Notes: generated by a model from the sequence alone, not told the origin. Numbered from the stretch's first letter, positions 50,696 to 60,448 are shown. The stretch: DNA of 64,000 bases from Aliiroseovarius salicola (GCF_027891095.1 NZ_JAQIIO010000002.1:186001-250000), one strand, 5' to 3'. A program made the numbers and translations.

Positions 50696-53038
50696 TCATT
50701 CGCCGTAGGGCACCCAGACGGTTTTGACTTCGGTGGCGTGGGCGAGGAATTCTTTTCCTTCAGCGCGCAACCAGTCACGGGCGCGGGCGTTGTTGACCCA
50801 TGTTCGTTTCAGGTTGCCCGCGCTTTCCATCTCGACAATGGTCGAGATGTCTGCACCTGATTGCGCCCAGACAGCATCGAGGTTCAGGTGGCCCGCCATT
50901 GGAGCAGCCAAATCTACGTGTGACCCGGTGAGGATGTTCACCACCCCGGCTGGCAGGTCCGATGTCTCCAGCACCTGATAGAAATCGGTGGCGGCGAGCG
51001 GGTAGGGCTCGGACGCCACCAGCACCACACGGTTGCCCATGGCGATGGCGGGGCCCATTAGGGACACGAGGCCCAAAAGCGGAGCTTCATCCGGACAGAA
51101 CCCGCCGATCACGCCAACAGGTTCGTGCATGGCAAGCGCCACACCGCGCATCGGCACGGGTTTGGCAGCACCGTCGTATTTATCGGCCCATGCGGCATAG
51201 GTGAAGAGACGGCTGACCGCAGCTTCAACTTCCTTAGCGCCGGATTTTCCGCCGGTCATGGCGTCGATCCGGGCTGCGAACTCATCTGCGCGGGCGGAAA
51301 GGTTCTCGCCGATGTAATAAAGGATCTGCGCGCGCAGATGGGCGGTGGATTTGGCCCAGCCCTTCGCGGCATGGGCGGCCTCAACCGCGTTGCGGACATC
51401 CTTGCGGTTGGCGACCCCAACATGGCCCAGAAGCGCGCCTTTGGGAGACCAGATCGCTTGCGAGTATCCTCCATCGGGCCGGGCCTGTTTGCCCCCCACA
51501 TAGAATTTCGCGGTGCGATCGAGTGCGTCGACCTTGGCGTCTTTGGGAGCAGACACAGGCGCGATGGGTTTCAACGCCTTCGCGTCGCCTTTCGGTTTGG
51601 TATAGGCCATCAGCCCTTCCCAACCGCCTTCGCGCCCAAAGCCGCTTTCGCGCACGCCACCAAACCCGGCGGCGGCGTCAAACATATTGGTGCCATTGAC
51701 CCAGACCACACCGGCGACGAGTTTCGGCGCAATGTCGAGTGCAAGGTTCACGTTTTCGGTCCAGACGGTTGCAGCCAGCCCGTAGCGGGTGTTGTTTGCC
51801 ACTTCCACCGCTTCTGAGGGCGTGCGGAAAGTGGTGGCGACCAGCACCGGGCCGAAGATCTCTTCCTGCATCAGGGTCGCGGCGGGTGACATGCCGGTGA
51901 TCAGGGTTGGGGGGTAGTAGCAACCATTGGCGGGCAGCTCGCAAGGGGCGTGATAGACTTCGCCCTGATGTTTGCCAGCCTCCACAAGCGTGGTGACAGT
52001 TTGCAATTGCACAGGGTCGACGATGGCACCCACGTCAATGCATTTGTCCATCGGATCGCCCACTCGCAGCTTGGCCATACGGGCCTTGAGCTTGGTGTAG
52101 AAGCGATCCGCAATGCCTTCCTGCACCAGAAGCCGTGAACCCGCACAGCAGACCTGACCCTGATTGAACCAGATCGCATCCACCAGCCCCTCGACAGCCG
52201 AGTCGATATCCGCATCGTCAAACACGATGTAGGGCGATTTGCCCCCCAGTTCGAGCGTGAGTGACTTGCCGGTGCCTGCCGTAGCGCGGCGAATGAGGCG
52301 GCCCACTTCGGTGGAGCCTGTGAAGGCGATTTTGTCGATCTGCTCGTGCGAAGTGATCGCCTCGCCCACACGCCCGTCGCCAGTCACGATGTTCACGACG
52401 CCTTTTGGCAGGCCGGCTTCCTCACAGATTTGTGCAAATAGAAGTGCGGTCAGGGAGGTGTATTCAGCGGGTTTCAGAACCACCGTGTTGCCCATGGCAA
52501 TGGCCGGGGCCACTTTCCATGCGAGCATCAGCAGCGGGAAGTTCCACGGAATGATCTGGCCGCAGACCCCCAAAGCCTCACGGTCAGGGAGTTCTGCGTC
52601 CTGAAGTTGTGCCATGCCAGCATGGTAGTAGAAATGACGCGCGACCAGCGGGATGTCCACATCACGGCTCTCGCGGATTGGCTTGCCGTTGTCCAGCGTT
52701 TCCAGAACCGAAAACAGGCGTGAATGTTTCTGCATCAGGCGGGCCAGCGCATAGAGGTATTGCGCACGTTTGTGGCCGGGAAGACCCGCCCATTTGCCTT
52801 GCGCCTTGCGTGCCGCGGTCACGGCGGCATCCACCTCATCGGCAGTGGCCTGAGTGATTTGCGCCAGTTCCTCGCCATTGGCGGGATTTTTTGAAGCAAA
52901 GGTGTCGCCGGGGGCGGTCATCTTGCCATTGATATACAGGCCGAAGGGCGCGTTTTCAGCCAGCCAATCCTGTGCTTCCTTGGCGCTTTCGGGGGCGGGA
53001 CCATAGTCCATTGTTTCGAAAATCTCTTTGATGGTCAT
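50696..53038 (-). CDS. Two-domain ALDH16-type aldehyde dehydrogenase
   Basis: A 780-residue protein made of two aldehyde dehydrogenase folds. Domain 1 (about 25-500) is catalytically complete: IIPWNFPLLMLAWK (Asn166), FTGSTEVG, general base in LELGGKSP (Glu263) and FNQGQVCCAGSRLL with nucleophile Cys297. Domain 2 (about 520-780) keeps the ALDH shape (EPVGVIGGFCPDEAPLLGLVSLMGPAIAMGNRVVL) but has no catalytic Cys where it should lie (AVWAQSGADISTIVEME). This is the ALDH16 layout known from Loktanella and vertebrate ALDH16A1. The ATG at 53038 follows the deoC stop by 4 bases, so it is co-transcribed with deoC. Confidence 0.93.
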   Translation of the reverse strand: MTIKEIFETMDYGPAPESAKEAQDWLAENAPFGLYINGKMTAPGDTFASKNPANGEELAQITQATADEVDAAVTAARKAQGKWAGLPGHKRAQYLYALARLMQKHSRLFSVLETLDNGKPIRESRDVDIPLVARHFYYHAGMAQLQDAELPDREALGVCGQIIPWNFPLLMLAWKVAPAIAMGNTVVLKPAEYTSLTALLFAQICEEAGLPKGVVNIVTGDGRVGEAITSHEQIDKIAFTGSTEVGRLIRRATAGTGKSLTLELGGKSPYIVFDDADIDSAVEGLVDAIWFNQGQVCCAGSRLLVQEGIADRFYTKLKARMAKLRVGDPMDKCIDVGAIVDPVQLQTVTTLVEAGKHQGEVYHAPCELPANGCYYPPTLITGMSPAATLMQEEIFGPVLVATTFRTPSEAVEVANNTRYGLAATVWTENVNLALDIAPKLVAGVVWVNGTNMFDAAAGFGGVRESGFGREGGWEGLMAYTKPKGDAKALKPIAPVSAPKDAKVDALDRTAKFYVGGKQARPDGGYSQAIWSPKGALLGHVGVANRKDVRNAVEAAHAAKGWAKSTAHLRAQILYYIGENLSARADEFAARIDAMTGGKSGAKEVEAAVSRLFTYAAWADKYDGAAKPVPMRGVALAMHEPVGVIGGFCPDEAPLLGLVSLMGPAIAMGNRVVLVASEPYPLAATDFYQVLETSDLPAGVVNILTGSHVDLAAPMAGHLNLDAVWAQSGADISTIVEMESAGNLKRTWVNNARARDWLRAEGKEFLAHATEVKTVWVPYGE

Positions 53039-53042
53039 GATC

Positions 53043-54098
53043 TTACCCAATCGGATGGCGGTGGCCGGCGGAGTAGTGGCCGGTCAGGTGATGTTCAAGC
53101 TGGCGTTCAATGTCACCCAGAAGGGACGAGGCACCAAAGCGGAAAAGATGTGGGGTGAGCCATTCATCCCCCAACTCTTCCTTGATCAGTGCAAGATAAG
53201 TGATCGCGTCCTTGGCCTTGGAAATGCCGCCCGCGGGCTTGTAGCCGACGCGGTATCCGGTGGCTTCGAAATAGTCGCGGATCGCGCGGATCATCACCAG
53301 CGACACGGGTAGGGTGGCGTTCACGCTTTCCTTGCCGGTTGAGGTCTTGATGAAGTCGGCGCCTGCCATCATGCACACGAGGGACGCGCGGGCGACATTG
53401 CGCAAGCTGCCCAGCTCACCTGTTGCGAGAATTGCCTTCACATGGGCATCCCCACAGGCCTCACGAAACGCTTTCATTTCGTCATAAAGCGCCTGCCAGT
53501 CTCCGGTCAGCACATGGCGGCGAGAAATCACGATGTCGATCTCTGTGGCCCGGGCCTTCACGCTCTCGCGGATTTCTTCCAGACGCAGATGAAAGGGGGA
53601 CAGGCCCGCCGGGAAACCGGTGGAGACCGCCGCCACCGGAAGGGTTGCACCCAACTGGTCAAGCGTTGCCACTGCGGGCTCAATCATGTCGTGATAGACA
53701 CACACCGCCCCAGTGGTCAGCCCCGTCATATCGAGGGCTTCGAGCAGATCCGGGCGGACCGGCTGCACTGCCTTGGCCACCAGCCTGCGCACGCGACCGG
53801 GTGTGTCATCGCCAGAAAGCGTCGTCAGGTCGATCATGCTGATCGCCTTCAAAAGCCAAGCGGCCTGATGCTCTTTCTTGACCGAACGACGTCCGGGCAG
53901 TGTGGCGCAGCGTCGTTCAATGGCCGAGGTATTGGCCTGAGCGGCACGCACCCAGTCCATGTCCAGGTCGATGCCTGGGTTTCGATTGTCGGCGATTTGG
54001 GGCAGCTGAGCTGGCGCCTGACCCTGGGGCACGGAATGCCCCTGTTTTTGGTCGTGTCGTTGTTCACTAAGCACGTTTGATCCCTTTGCGTGATCCAT
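53043..54098 (-). CDS. deoC: Deoxyribose-phosphate aldolase DeoC
   Basis: Cleaves 2-deoxyribose 5-phosphate to glyceraldehyde 3-phosphate and acetaldehyde. The protein (up to 351 residues) is the long DeoC class. Schiff-base lysine lies in ADFIKTSTGKESVNATLPV and the second active-site lysine in GYRVGYKPAGGISKAKDAI. IDLTTLSGDDTPGRVRRL is the N-terminal catalytic Asp region. The first 45 residues are poorly constrained and the true start may be internal, nearer NPGIDLDMDWVRAAQAN. It is the first gene of a two-gene operon with the ALDH16 gene and is divergent from oppA. Confidence 0.93.
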   Translation of the reverse strand: MDHAKGSNVLSEQRHDQKQGHSVPQGQAPAQLPQIADNRNPGIDLDMDWVRAAQANTSAIERRCATLPGRRSVKKEHQAAWLLKAISMIDLTTLSGDDTPGRVRRLVAKAVQPVRPDLLEALDMTGLTTGAVCVYHDMIEPAVATLDQLGATLPVAAVSTGFPAGLSPFHLRLEEIRESVKARATEIDIVISRRHVLTGDWQALYDEMKAFREACGDAHVKAILATGELGSLRNVARASLVCMMAGADFIKTSTGKESVNATLPVSLVMIRAIRDYFEATGYRVGYKPAGGISKAKDAITYLALIKEELGDEWLTPHLFRFGASSLLGDIERQLEHHLTGHYSAGHRHPIG

Positions 54099-54185
54099 CT
54101 GTGTTTGTTTTGGTCAATCAGGGCAAAAAAATCGGATGATTTTTGTGCCGTGCAAGGGTGGCATGGGCGCTAACAAATGGCAAGA

Positions 54186-54201
54186 TTTACCAGATGGTAA
54201 A
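54186..54201. promoter_or_regulatory. Palindromic operator candidate 1 upstream of oppA
   Basis: TTTACCAGATGGTAAA: perfect 6-base arms around AGAT. It shares its arms with the second site at 54304-54319, 118 bases away. Both lie in the AT-rich gap (54099-54467) between divergent deoC and oppA. Confidence 0.7.
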
Positions 54202-54303
54202 AAATTGTTACAGTATTTGCGGGTGAAATGTTTATTGATATCGTTAAAACGACAGAAATTACAGGGCTGATAGTACATTCTAACCGAGCAATGCGGCAAA
54301 ATG

Positions 54304-54319
54304 TTTACCGGCCGGTAAA
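54304..54319. promoter_or_regulatory. Palindromic operator candidate 2 upstream of oppA
   Basis: TTTACCGGCCGGTAAA: the same TTTACC/GGTAAA arms around GGCC, here extending the palindrome to the full 16 bases. The pair is well placed for DNA looping by a dimeric regulator. The gap also shows GAGACGGGACTGAGTCCCGGAG-type hairpins near 54370; no small gene is seen in it. Confidence 0.72.
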
Positions 54320-54467
54320 AAAGTTGTTTCCGAGAATATTGTTCGCATAGGATGCCCCATCCGCGCGCTGAGACGGGACTGAGTCCCGGAGCGATTGACG
54401 TGAATGGGGGAGACCTGAATTCACACACCCACAGCGCGCGCATGAAATTAGTAATGGGAGAACCTTC

Positions 54468-56093
54468 ATGACTTATTCTATTAAAGCCGCCCTGCTCGGC
54501 TCGGCCCTTGCGCTGGCGAGCCCGGCTCTGGCAGCTGGCACCCATCCGGTGACCGGCGAAAAGCTGGCTGACGAGCAAACTTTCACCTATCGCGTGCTGG
54601 ACGAACACACCTCAGTTGACCCGCAGATTGTGGAAGACGTGTCGGGATCCGAGATTGTGCGTGACCTGTTTGAAGGTCTCTACAATCAGGACAAAGACGG
54701 CAATCTGGTGCCGGGCGTCGCTGAGAGCCACACCACCAATGATGACAAAACCGTCTACACCTTCACCCTGCGCAAAGACGCCAAATGGTCCGACGGCAAG
54801 TCGGTGACCGCTGGCGATTTCGTTTACGCCTGGCAGCGTCTGGCCGATCCGGCAACCGCCTCCGAGTACCAGTGGTACATGGAAGTGATGAACATCAAGA
54901 ATGCTGGCGCTGTCATGTCGGGGGATGCTCCTGTGACCGATCTGGGCGTGAAAGCCATCGACGATCACACGCTGGAAGTGACTCTGGAAAGCTCGCTGCC
55001 GTATTTCGCGCTGACCACCACCCACACCTCGACCTTCCCGACCCCAAAATGGGCAATTGATGCCCATGGTGCTGACTGGATCAAGCCTGCAAACATCGTT
55101 GTGAACGGCGCCTACAAGCTGACCGAGCATGTTGCCAACGAACGTCTGGTGCGTGAACGCAACGATATGTACTGGGACAACGGCAATACCATCATCGACA
55201 AAGTTGTGTCGCTGGTTATCAACGACGAGAACGTCGCCCTGACCCGCTACATGGCTGGCGAACTGGACCGCACCGAGATCCCGGCTGGTCAATACCCTTC
55301 GCTGTCGCAATCAAACCCGGATGAAGCCACCGCTTTCCCGCGTCTGTGTTCCTACTACTACACCATCAACGTGTCAGATAACGCACCGGAATTCCTGAAA
55401 GACGTACGTGTGCGTCAGGCTCTGTCCTATGCGATCAACCGCGACATTATCGTCGACAAGGTGCTGCAGGGCGGCCAGACCCCGGCCTATACTTTTACCC
55501 CGGGTGCAACTGCCAACTTCGCTGTACCATCGGTGGATTACTCGGGCTGGACCCAAGCCGAGCGCAACGAAAAAGCGGCTGCTCTGATGTCAGAGGCTGG
55601 CTATGACAAGTCGAACCCGCTGGACATCACCCTGATCTACAACACTTCGGAGGCGCACAAGAAAGTGGCCATCGCTGTGTCGCAGATGTGGAAACAGGCG
55701 CTGGGTGTGAAAGTCACTCTGGAAAATCAGGAATGGAAAACCTTCCTGAACACCCGTGGCGAGCAGAACTATGAAATCGCACGCGCCGGTTGGTGTGGTG
55801 ACTATAACGAAGCTTCGACCTTCCTGGATCTGGTCCAGTCGGGCTCGGGCTACAACGACGCCAAATATGCCAACGACATGGTTGACGGTCTTCTGAAAGA
55901 CGCCAAGACCATGGACAACCCGCAACCAAACTATACCAAGGTTGAGGAAATCATTGCCGCCGACATGCCGATCATTCCGATCTATCACTATGCTGGCAGC
56001 TTCATGATCAAACCGGACCTCATCGGCAGCTGGCCGGTGAAGAACGTGGAACAGAACTGGTACTCGAAAGACCTCTACAAGGTGGCCGAGTAA
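54468..56093 (+). CDS. oppA: Oligopeptide ABC transporter substrate-binding protein OppA
   Basis: Periplasmic peptide receptor. The 541-residue precursor has a signal peptide (MTYSIKAALLGSALALASPALA) and the SBP family 5 blocks: the N-terminal NVDPQIVEDVSGSEIVRDLFEGLYN region and the domain with LPGVAESHTTNDDKTVYTFTLRKDAKWSDGKSVTAGDFVYAWQRL. The later VRQALSYAINRDIIVDKVLQG and the C-terminal AGSFMIKPDLIGSW are also typical of OppA/MppA. It is the first gene of the oppABCDF operon. A stable hairpin follows its stop, as is common after highly expressed receptor genes. Confidence 0.95.
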   Translation: MTYSIKAALLGSALALASPALAAGTHPVTGEKLADEQTFTYRVLDEHTSVDPQIVEDVSGSEIVRDLFEGLYNQDKDGNLVPGVAESHTTNDDKTVYTFTLRKDAKWSDGKSVTAGDFVYAWQRLADPATASEYQWYMEVMNIKNAGAVMSGDAPVTDLGVKAIDDHTLEVTLESSLPYFALTTTHTSTFPTPKWAIDAHGADWIKPANIVVNGAYKLTEHVANERLVRERNDMYWDNGNTIIDKVVSLVINDENVALTRYMAGELDRTEIPAGQYPSLSQSNPDEATAFPRLCSYYYTINVSDNAPEFLKDVRVRQALSYAINRDIIVDKVLQGGQTPAYTFTPGATANFAVPSVDYSGWTQAERNEKAAALMSEAGYDKSNPLDITLIYNTSEAHKKVAIAVSQMWKQALGVKVTLENQEWKTFLNTRGEQNYEIARAGWCGDYNEASTFLDLVQSGSGYNDAKYANDMVDGLLKDAKTMDNPQPNYTKVEEIIAADMPIIPIYHYAGSFMIKPDLIGSWPVKNVEQNWYSKDLYKVAE

Positions 56094-56107
56094 TCTCTGA
56101 CCGAAAC

Positions 56108-56130
56108 GGGGCATCGCATCGCGGTGCCCC
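56108..56130 (+). promoter_or_regulatory. Intercistronic hairpin after oppA
   Basis: GGGGCATCGC / GCGGTGCCCC (ten base pairs with one G-T, loop ATC) without a T run, 14 bases after the oppA stop and 250 bases before oppB. Such hairpins protect the upstream part of the message from 3' decay and let the receptor be made in excess over the permease. No gene is seen in the rest of the gap to 56379. Confidence 0.7.
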
Positions 56131-56379
56131 ATCAATCGCGGATCAGAGCTTGAGCAACCGCCTTGAACCACCCGAAAGAATCTGACAATTGCCCGCGGCC
56201 TGAGGCGCGGTACCCCAAGTGAATGCGCGGGGTTTTTGTGATACTCAGGTGGCAAGTTACCGCAAAATTAGGTGGATCATGTGAGGTGGCAGCCTCGTGT
56301 CGTTCACAATTGGGGACAGTTTCAGCCGCGCTTGACTTTGATCAAAGCAATGGTTGCGGCGCTGTTACATGGGGACAAG

Positions 56380-57303
56380 ATGTTCAACTTCATCTTACGC
56401 AGGATCGCCGTCGCGATCCCAACACTGATCATTCTCTTGATCGCAAGTTTCTGGCTGATGCAGACCGCTCCGGGCGGCCCGTTCACTTCCGAACGGCCCT
56501 TGCCCGCGCAGGTGCTCGCCAATATCGAAGCCAAATATGGGCTCGACCAACCGATTTACAAACAGCTTTGGGATTATGTCGTGGGCATCGTGACCCAGTT
56601 CGACTTTGGCCCGAGCTATAAATACAAGGACCGGTCGGTCAATGACATCATCGCGCAGGGTTTCCCGGTCACGCTGACCTATGGGGTGATTTCCTTTGTG
56701 CTGGCGATCATTGTTGGCGGCATTCTGGGCATGGCCGCGGCCATTCGCCAGAACAGCTGGCTCGACTATTTCGCCGTGGGTGTGACCATCGGCGCGCAGG
56801 TGTTGCCGAACTTTGTCATGGCGCCGATCCTGATCCTGATCTTCACGCTTTGGCTCGGCTGGTTGCCTGGCGGTGGCTGGAACGGCGGCCAGTGGGAAAA
56901 CATCATCATGCCGGTGATTGCGCTGTCGACATCTTACATGGCGTCGATTGCCCGTTTGACCCGGTCTTCGATGCTTGAGGTGCTGCGGTCGAACTTTATC
57001 CGCACCGCCCGCGCCAAGGGCCTGCCCGATCGCACGATCATTTTCCGCCACGCGCTGAAACCCGCGCTTCTGCCGGTGATCTCTTACCTCGGGCCAGCCT
57101 TTGTGGGCATGGTCACCGGGTCGTTCATCATCGATGCGATCTTCGGCACCGGTGGTATCGGTTATTTCTATGTAAACTCGGCCTTCAACCGCGACTATGC
57201 GGTGATGATGGGCCTGACGATCCTTCTGGGTTCGATGACGATCCTGTTCAACATGGTGGTCGACATCCTGTACGCCTGGATCGACCCGAAAATCCGTCTG
57301 TGA
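56380..57303 (+). CDS. oppB: Oligopeptide ABC transporter permease OppB
   Basis: Inner-membrane permease. The 307-residue protein starts MFNFILRRIAVAIPTLIILLIASFWLM and has six membrane segments, a large periplasmic loop after the first, and the EAA-type cytoplasmic loop YMASIARLTRSSMLEVLRSNFIRTARAKGLPDRTIIFRHALKPALLPVISY, which contacts the ATPases. The ATG at 56380 gives the family length; an in-frame ATG at 56272 would add 36 unrelated residues. Confidence 0.95.
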   Translation: MFNFILRRIAVAIPTLIILLIASFWLMQTAPGGPFTSERPLPAQVLANIEAKYGLDQPIYKQLWDYVVGIVTQFDFGPSYKYKDRSVNDIIAQGFPVTLTYGVISFVLAIIVGGILGMAAAIRQNSWLDYFAVGVTIGAQVLPNFVMAPILILIFTLWLGWLPGGGWNGGQWENIIMPVIALSTSYMASIARLTRSSMLEVLRSNFIRTARAKGLPDRTIIFRHALKPALLPVISYLGPAFVGMVTGSFIIDAIFGTGGIGYFYVNSAFNRDYAVMMGLTILLGSMTILFNMVVDILYAWIDPKIRL

Positions 57304-57313
57304 GGGTAGAGAT

Positions 57314-58258
57314 ATGACAGACAAACTCGCTCAACCCTTTACGCAAGCCAAAACCGCCGAAATGGCAGATCGCATGGCGCAAGAAGACGTGCAGGGACGC
57401 TCGCCCTGGACCGATGCACGCCGCCGGTTCATGGCCAACAAGGCCGCGATGACTTCGGTTCTCGTGCTGCTTTTGGTGTTTATTTTCTCGATCTTTGGTC
57501 ATTCGCTAAGCGTGTTTGATATCGAAACCATCGACTGGGACGTGCTCGGAAACGTGAAAGAAGCCGGACGGCCCTCGCTTGAAAACGGCCACTTCTTCGG
57601 CTTTGATGAAAACGGCCGTGACCTTTACAACCGTGTGGTTCAAGGGTCGCGCATCTCGCTGGCCGTAGGGGTCGTTGGCGCCCTTGTGGCGGTGATTGTC
57701 GGCACTGTTTACGGTGCCACCGCTGGTTTTATTGGCGGTCGCACCGACAGCATCATGATGCGCCTCGTCGATATCTTCATGTCGATCCCCTACATGTTCG
57801 TGCTGATCCTTCTGCTGGTTGTCGCCGGTCGTTCGATCACCATGATCTTTGTCGGGATCGGCCTGACCGCATGGCTTGACATGAGCCGGATCGTGCGCGG
57901 CCAGACGCTCTCGATCAAGAACCGGGAATTCGTCGAAGCCGCTGTGGCGATTGGTGTGCCCACGTGGCAGATTATCTTCCGCCACATCGTGCCCAACCTT
58001 CTGGGTGTGGTGGTGGTTTACGCCACGCTTCTGGTGCCGCAGATGATCCTGACTGAAAGCTTCATCTCGTTCCTTGGGCTTGGTGTGCAGGAACCGCTGA
58101 CCTCTTGGGGGGCGCTGATTTCGGAAGGGGTGAAGAGCATGAACTATGGCACGCTCTGGCAACTTGCCTTCCCGCTTGGTTTCTTTGTGGTCACCATCTT
58201 CTGTTTCTTCTTCATCGGCGACGGCCTGCGCGATGCGCTGGACCCGAAAGATCGCTAA
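57314..58258 (+). CDS. oppC: Oligopeptide ABC transporter permease OppC
   Basis: Partner permease of OppB. The 314-residue protein has a long cytosolic N terminus (FTQAKTAEMADRMAQED...SPWTDARRRFMANKAAMTSVL), six membrane segments, and an EAA loop WLDMSRIVRGQTLSIKNREFVEAAVAIGVPTWQIIFRHIVPNLLGV. It starts 10 bases after the oppB stop and lies in the middle of the operon. Confidence 0.95.
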   Translation: MTDKLAQPFTQAKTAEMADRMAQEDVQGRSPWTDARRRFMANKAAMTSVLVLLLVFIFSIFGHSLSVFDIETIDWDVLGNVKEAGRPSLENGHFFGFDENGRDLYNRVVQGSRISLAVGVVGALVAVIVGTVYGATAGFIGGRTDSIMMRLVDIFMSIPYMFVLILLLVVAGRSITMIFVGIGLTAWLDMSRIVRGQTLSIKNREFVEAAVAIGVPTWQIIFRHIVPNLLGVVVVYATLLVPQMILTESFISFLGLGVQEPLTSWGALISEGVKSMNYGTLWQLAFPLGFFVVTIFCFFFIGDGLRDALDPKDR

Positions 58259-58271
58259 GGGGGTATGAGTA

Positions 58272-59246
58272 ATGGCATTACTTGAAGTTCGTGACCTGCG
58301 GGTCCAGTTCGACACCCCTGACGGCACCGTGACCGCGGTAGACGGGATCAGCTTTGACCTGCAAGAGGGCGAAACCCTCGGTGTGGTGGGCGAAAGCGGA
58401 TCGGGTAAATCCCAAACCGTCTTTGCGATCATGGGCTTGCTGGCGCAAAACGGCAAAGCATCGGGATCGGTGAAGCTTGATGGGCAGGAGATCCTGAACC
58501 TGCCCACTTCCAAGCTCAACAAGATCCGCGCAGAAAAGATTGCGATGATCTTCCAGGATCCTATGACCTGTCTGAACCCGTTCCTGCGGGTCTCCGATCA
58601 GATGGCCGAGGTGCTGACACATCATCATGGCCTGTCGAAATCAGAAGCCATAAGGCGCTCGGTCGAGCTTTTGGATGCGGTGCGCATTCCAGAGGCGAAA
58701 AAACGTGTGACCATGTATCCGCACGAGTTTTCGGGTGGGATGCGTCAGCGCGTGATGATCGCGATGTCGCTCCTGTGCAAACCTGATGTACTGGTGGCGG
58801 ATGAACCCACCACCGCGCTTGACGTGACAGTTCAGGCGCAGATCATGGACCTACTTTCGGATCTGCAACGCGAGTTCAACATGGCGATCATCCTGATCAC
58901 CCATGACCTCGGCGTCGTGGCAGGGTCGTGCAAGGAAACGCTGGTCATGTATGGTGGGCAGCAGATGGAATACGGCACCACCGAGGGCCTGTTCGAGATG
59001 CCAACCCATCCCTACACGATGGGTCTTCTCAAGGCCGTGCCGCGTCTGGATGTGGAAAGCGCGCTGCTTGCCACGATCCCCGGCAGCCCCCCCAACATGA
59101 TGAACATGCCTAAGGGATGCCCCTTCTCACCGCGCTGCGATTTCGCCTCTGATATCTGTGCTACTCAGCGACCCACGCTGGATGGAGTAACCGGCCGCAA
59201 AGTGCGCCGCCGCGCCTGCCTTAAATCGCTGGAGGAACTGGCATGA
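58272..59246 (+). CDS. oppD: Oligopeptide ABC transporter ATPase OppD
   Basis: Cytosolic ATPase. The 324-residue protein has Walker [10 protein letters not shown] at about 38-46, the ABC signature [15 protein letters not shown] near 152-166, Walker [15 protein letters not shown] and the H-loop [10 protein letters not shown]. The C-terminal extension ([29 protein letters not shown], from about 265) is the oligopeptide/dipeptide domain with clustered Cys residues that can carry an iron-sulfur cluster in this family. Its stop overlaps the oppF start by four bases. Confidence 0.96.
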   Translation: MALLEVRDLRVQFDTPDGTVTAVDGISFDLQEGETLGVVGESGSGKSQTVFAIMGLLAQNGKASGSVKLDGQEILNLPTSKLNKIRAEKIAMIFQDPMTCLNPFLRVSDQMAEVLTHHHGLSKSEAIRRSVELLDAVRIPEAKKRVTMYPHEFSGGMRQRVMIAMSLLCKPDVLVADEPTTALDVTVQAQIMDLLSDLQREFNMAIILITHDLGVVAGSCKETLVMYGGQQMEYGTTEGLFEMPTHPYTMGLLKAVPRLDVESALLATIPGSPPNMMNMPKGCPFSPRCDFASDICATQRPTLDGVTGRKVRRRACLKSLEELA

Positions 59247-60238
59247 AAGACATGAATGCGTCCGACCCGCTTTTGAAAGTGCGCGACCTCAAAGTCTGGT
59301 TTTCGATCAAGCGCGACGGGGCCATGCCATGGACACCCCATGACACGCTCAAAGCTGTGGACGGGGTGGATTTCGAGCTGATGCCGGGCGAGACCCTTGG
59401 TATCGTGGGCGAAAGCGGTTGCGGTAAATCAACTCTGGCCCGTGCCATTATGCGCATGGTCCCTGCCGAGGCTGGCACTGTGATGTGGCTGGGCGATGAT
59501 CTGCTGTCGATCTCCAAGCGCCAAATGAATGCACACCGCAAAGAGATGCAGATGATCTTTCAGGATCCGCTTGCATCGCTCAACCCGCGCATGACCATCG
59601 GCCAGATTGTTGCCGAACCGCTCAAGACCCACTTTCCGAACCTGAAGGATAAAGAAGTCAAACAGCGGGTGCGCGAAGTGCTCGACCGCGTCGGCATTCT
59701 GCCCAACATGATCAACCGTTATCCGCACGAGTTCTCCGGAGGTCAGTGCCAGCGTATCGGCATCGCCCGCGCTCTGGTGGTGAAACCGAAGATGATCATC
59801 TGCGACGAGCCGGTTTCGGCGCTTGACGTGTCGATCCAGGCGCAGGTGATCAACCTCTTGATGGAGTTGCAGGAAGAGATGGGGTTGAGCCTCATCTTCA
59901 TCGCGCACGACCTGTCGGTGGTGAAACACATCTCGACCCGCGTGATGGTGCTCTATCTGGGCAATGTGATGGAAATCAGCGAGTCGGATCAACTCTACCG
60001 CGCGCCGGGCCATCCCTATACCGAGGCGCTGATCTCGGCGGTGCCGATTCCGGACCCGAAAGCAGAAGCCTCAAAAGAGGTGATGCTTCTGGACGCGGAT
60101 CTTCCCTCACCCCTCAATCCTCCGTCAGGCTGTGTCTTCCGAACCCGTTGCCCACATGCAAAAGACATCTGTGCGCAGGAAAAGCCGATGCTGACGGATC
60201 GTGGCAATGGCCAACAGGTTGCCTGCCACCTGCGCTGA
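59243..60238 (+). CDS. oppF: Oligopeptide ABC transporter ATPase OppF
   Basis: Second ATPase of the Opp complex. The 331-residue protein has Walker [10 protein letters not shown], the signature [15 protein letters not shown], Walker [14 protein letters not shown] and the C-terminal oligopeptide domain with [16 protein letters not shown]. Its ATG overlaps the oppD stop (ATGA). It is the last gene of the operon and is followed by a weak terminator and a repeat half unit. Confidence 0.96.
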   Translation: MKDMNASDPLLKVRDLKVWFSIKRDGAMPWTPHDTLKAVDGVDFELMPGETLGIVGESGCGKSTLARAIMRMVPAEAGTVMWLGDDLLSISKRQMNAHRKEMQMIFQDPLASLNPRMTIGQIVAEPLKTHFPNLKDKEVKQRVREVLDRVGILPNMINRYPHEFSGGQCQRIGIARALVVKPKMIICDEPVSALDVSIQAQVINLLMELQEEMGLSLIFIAHDLSVVKHISTRVMVLYLGNVMEISESDQLYRAPGHPYTEALISAVPIPDPKAEASKEVMLLDADLPSPLNPPSGCVFRTRCPHAKDICAQEKPMLTDRGNGQQVACHLR

Positions 60239-60258
60239 TCCAGTGCGATACTTAAGAT

Positions 60259-60290
60259 AAGGCTCCACCAATTTGGTCGGGGCCTTTTCT
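60259..60290 (+). terminator. Probable terminator of the opp operon
   Basis: Outer stem AAGGC / GCCTT (60259-60263 with 60282-60286) with an inner ACCAA/TTGGT pairing, followed by TTTTCT. The stem is bulged, so efficiency is uncertain. Confidence 0.65.
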
Positions 60291-60317
60291 ATCTGTAAAT
60301 GCGGGCATCAGGCATGG

Positions 60318-60402
60318 TCTTTTTTCTTGCGAAAATACCTCGGGGTGAGCCTCAAAGAGGCGAGGGGCAGCGCCCCTGAACAGGCTCACATCGTGAGCCA
60401 CC
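60318..60402 (-). repeat. Interspersed palindromic element, half unit (copy 16)
   Basis: A reverse half unit: TCTTTTTTCTTGCGAAAATACCTCGGGG, the GCCTCAAAGAGGC hairpin, GGGGCAGCGCCCC and GGCTCACATCGTGAGCC. It lies between convergent oppF and copZ. Confidence 0.9.
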
Positions 60403-60448
60403 GTGCGCGGCCCGAAGCATAAGCTGAGGGCCACTTGGTCAACCGTCG

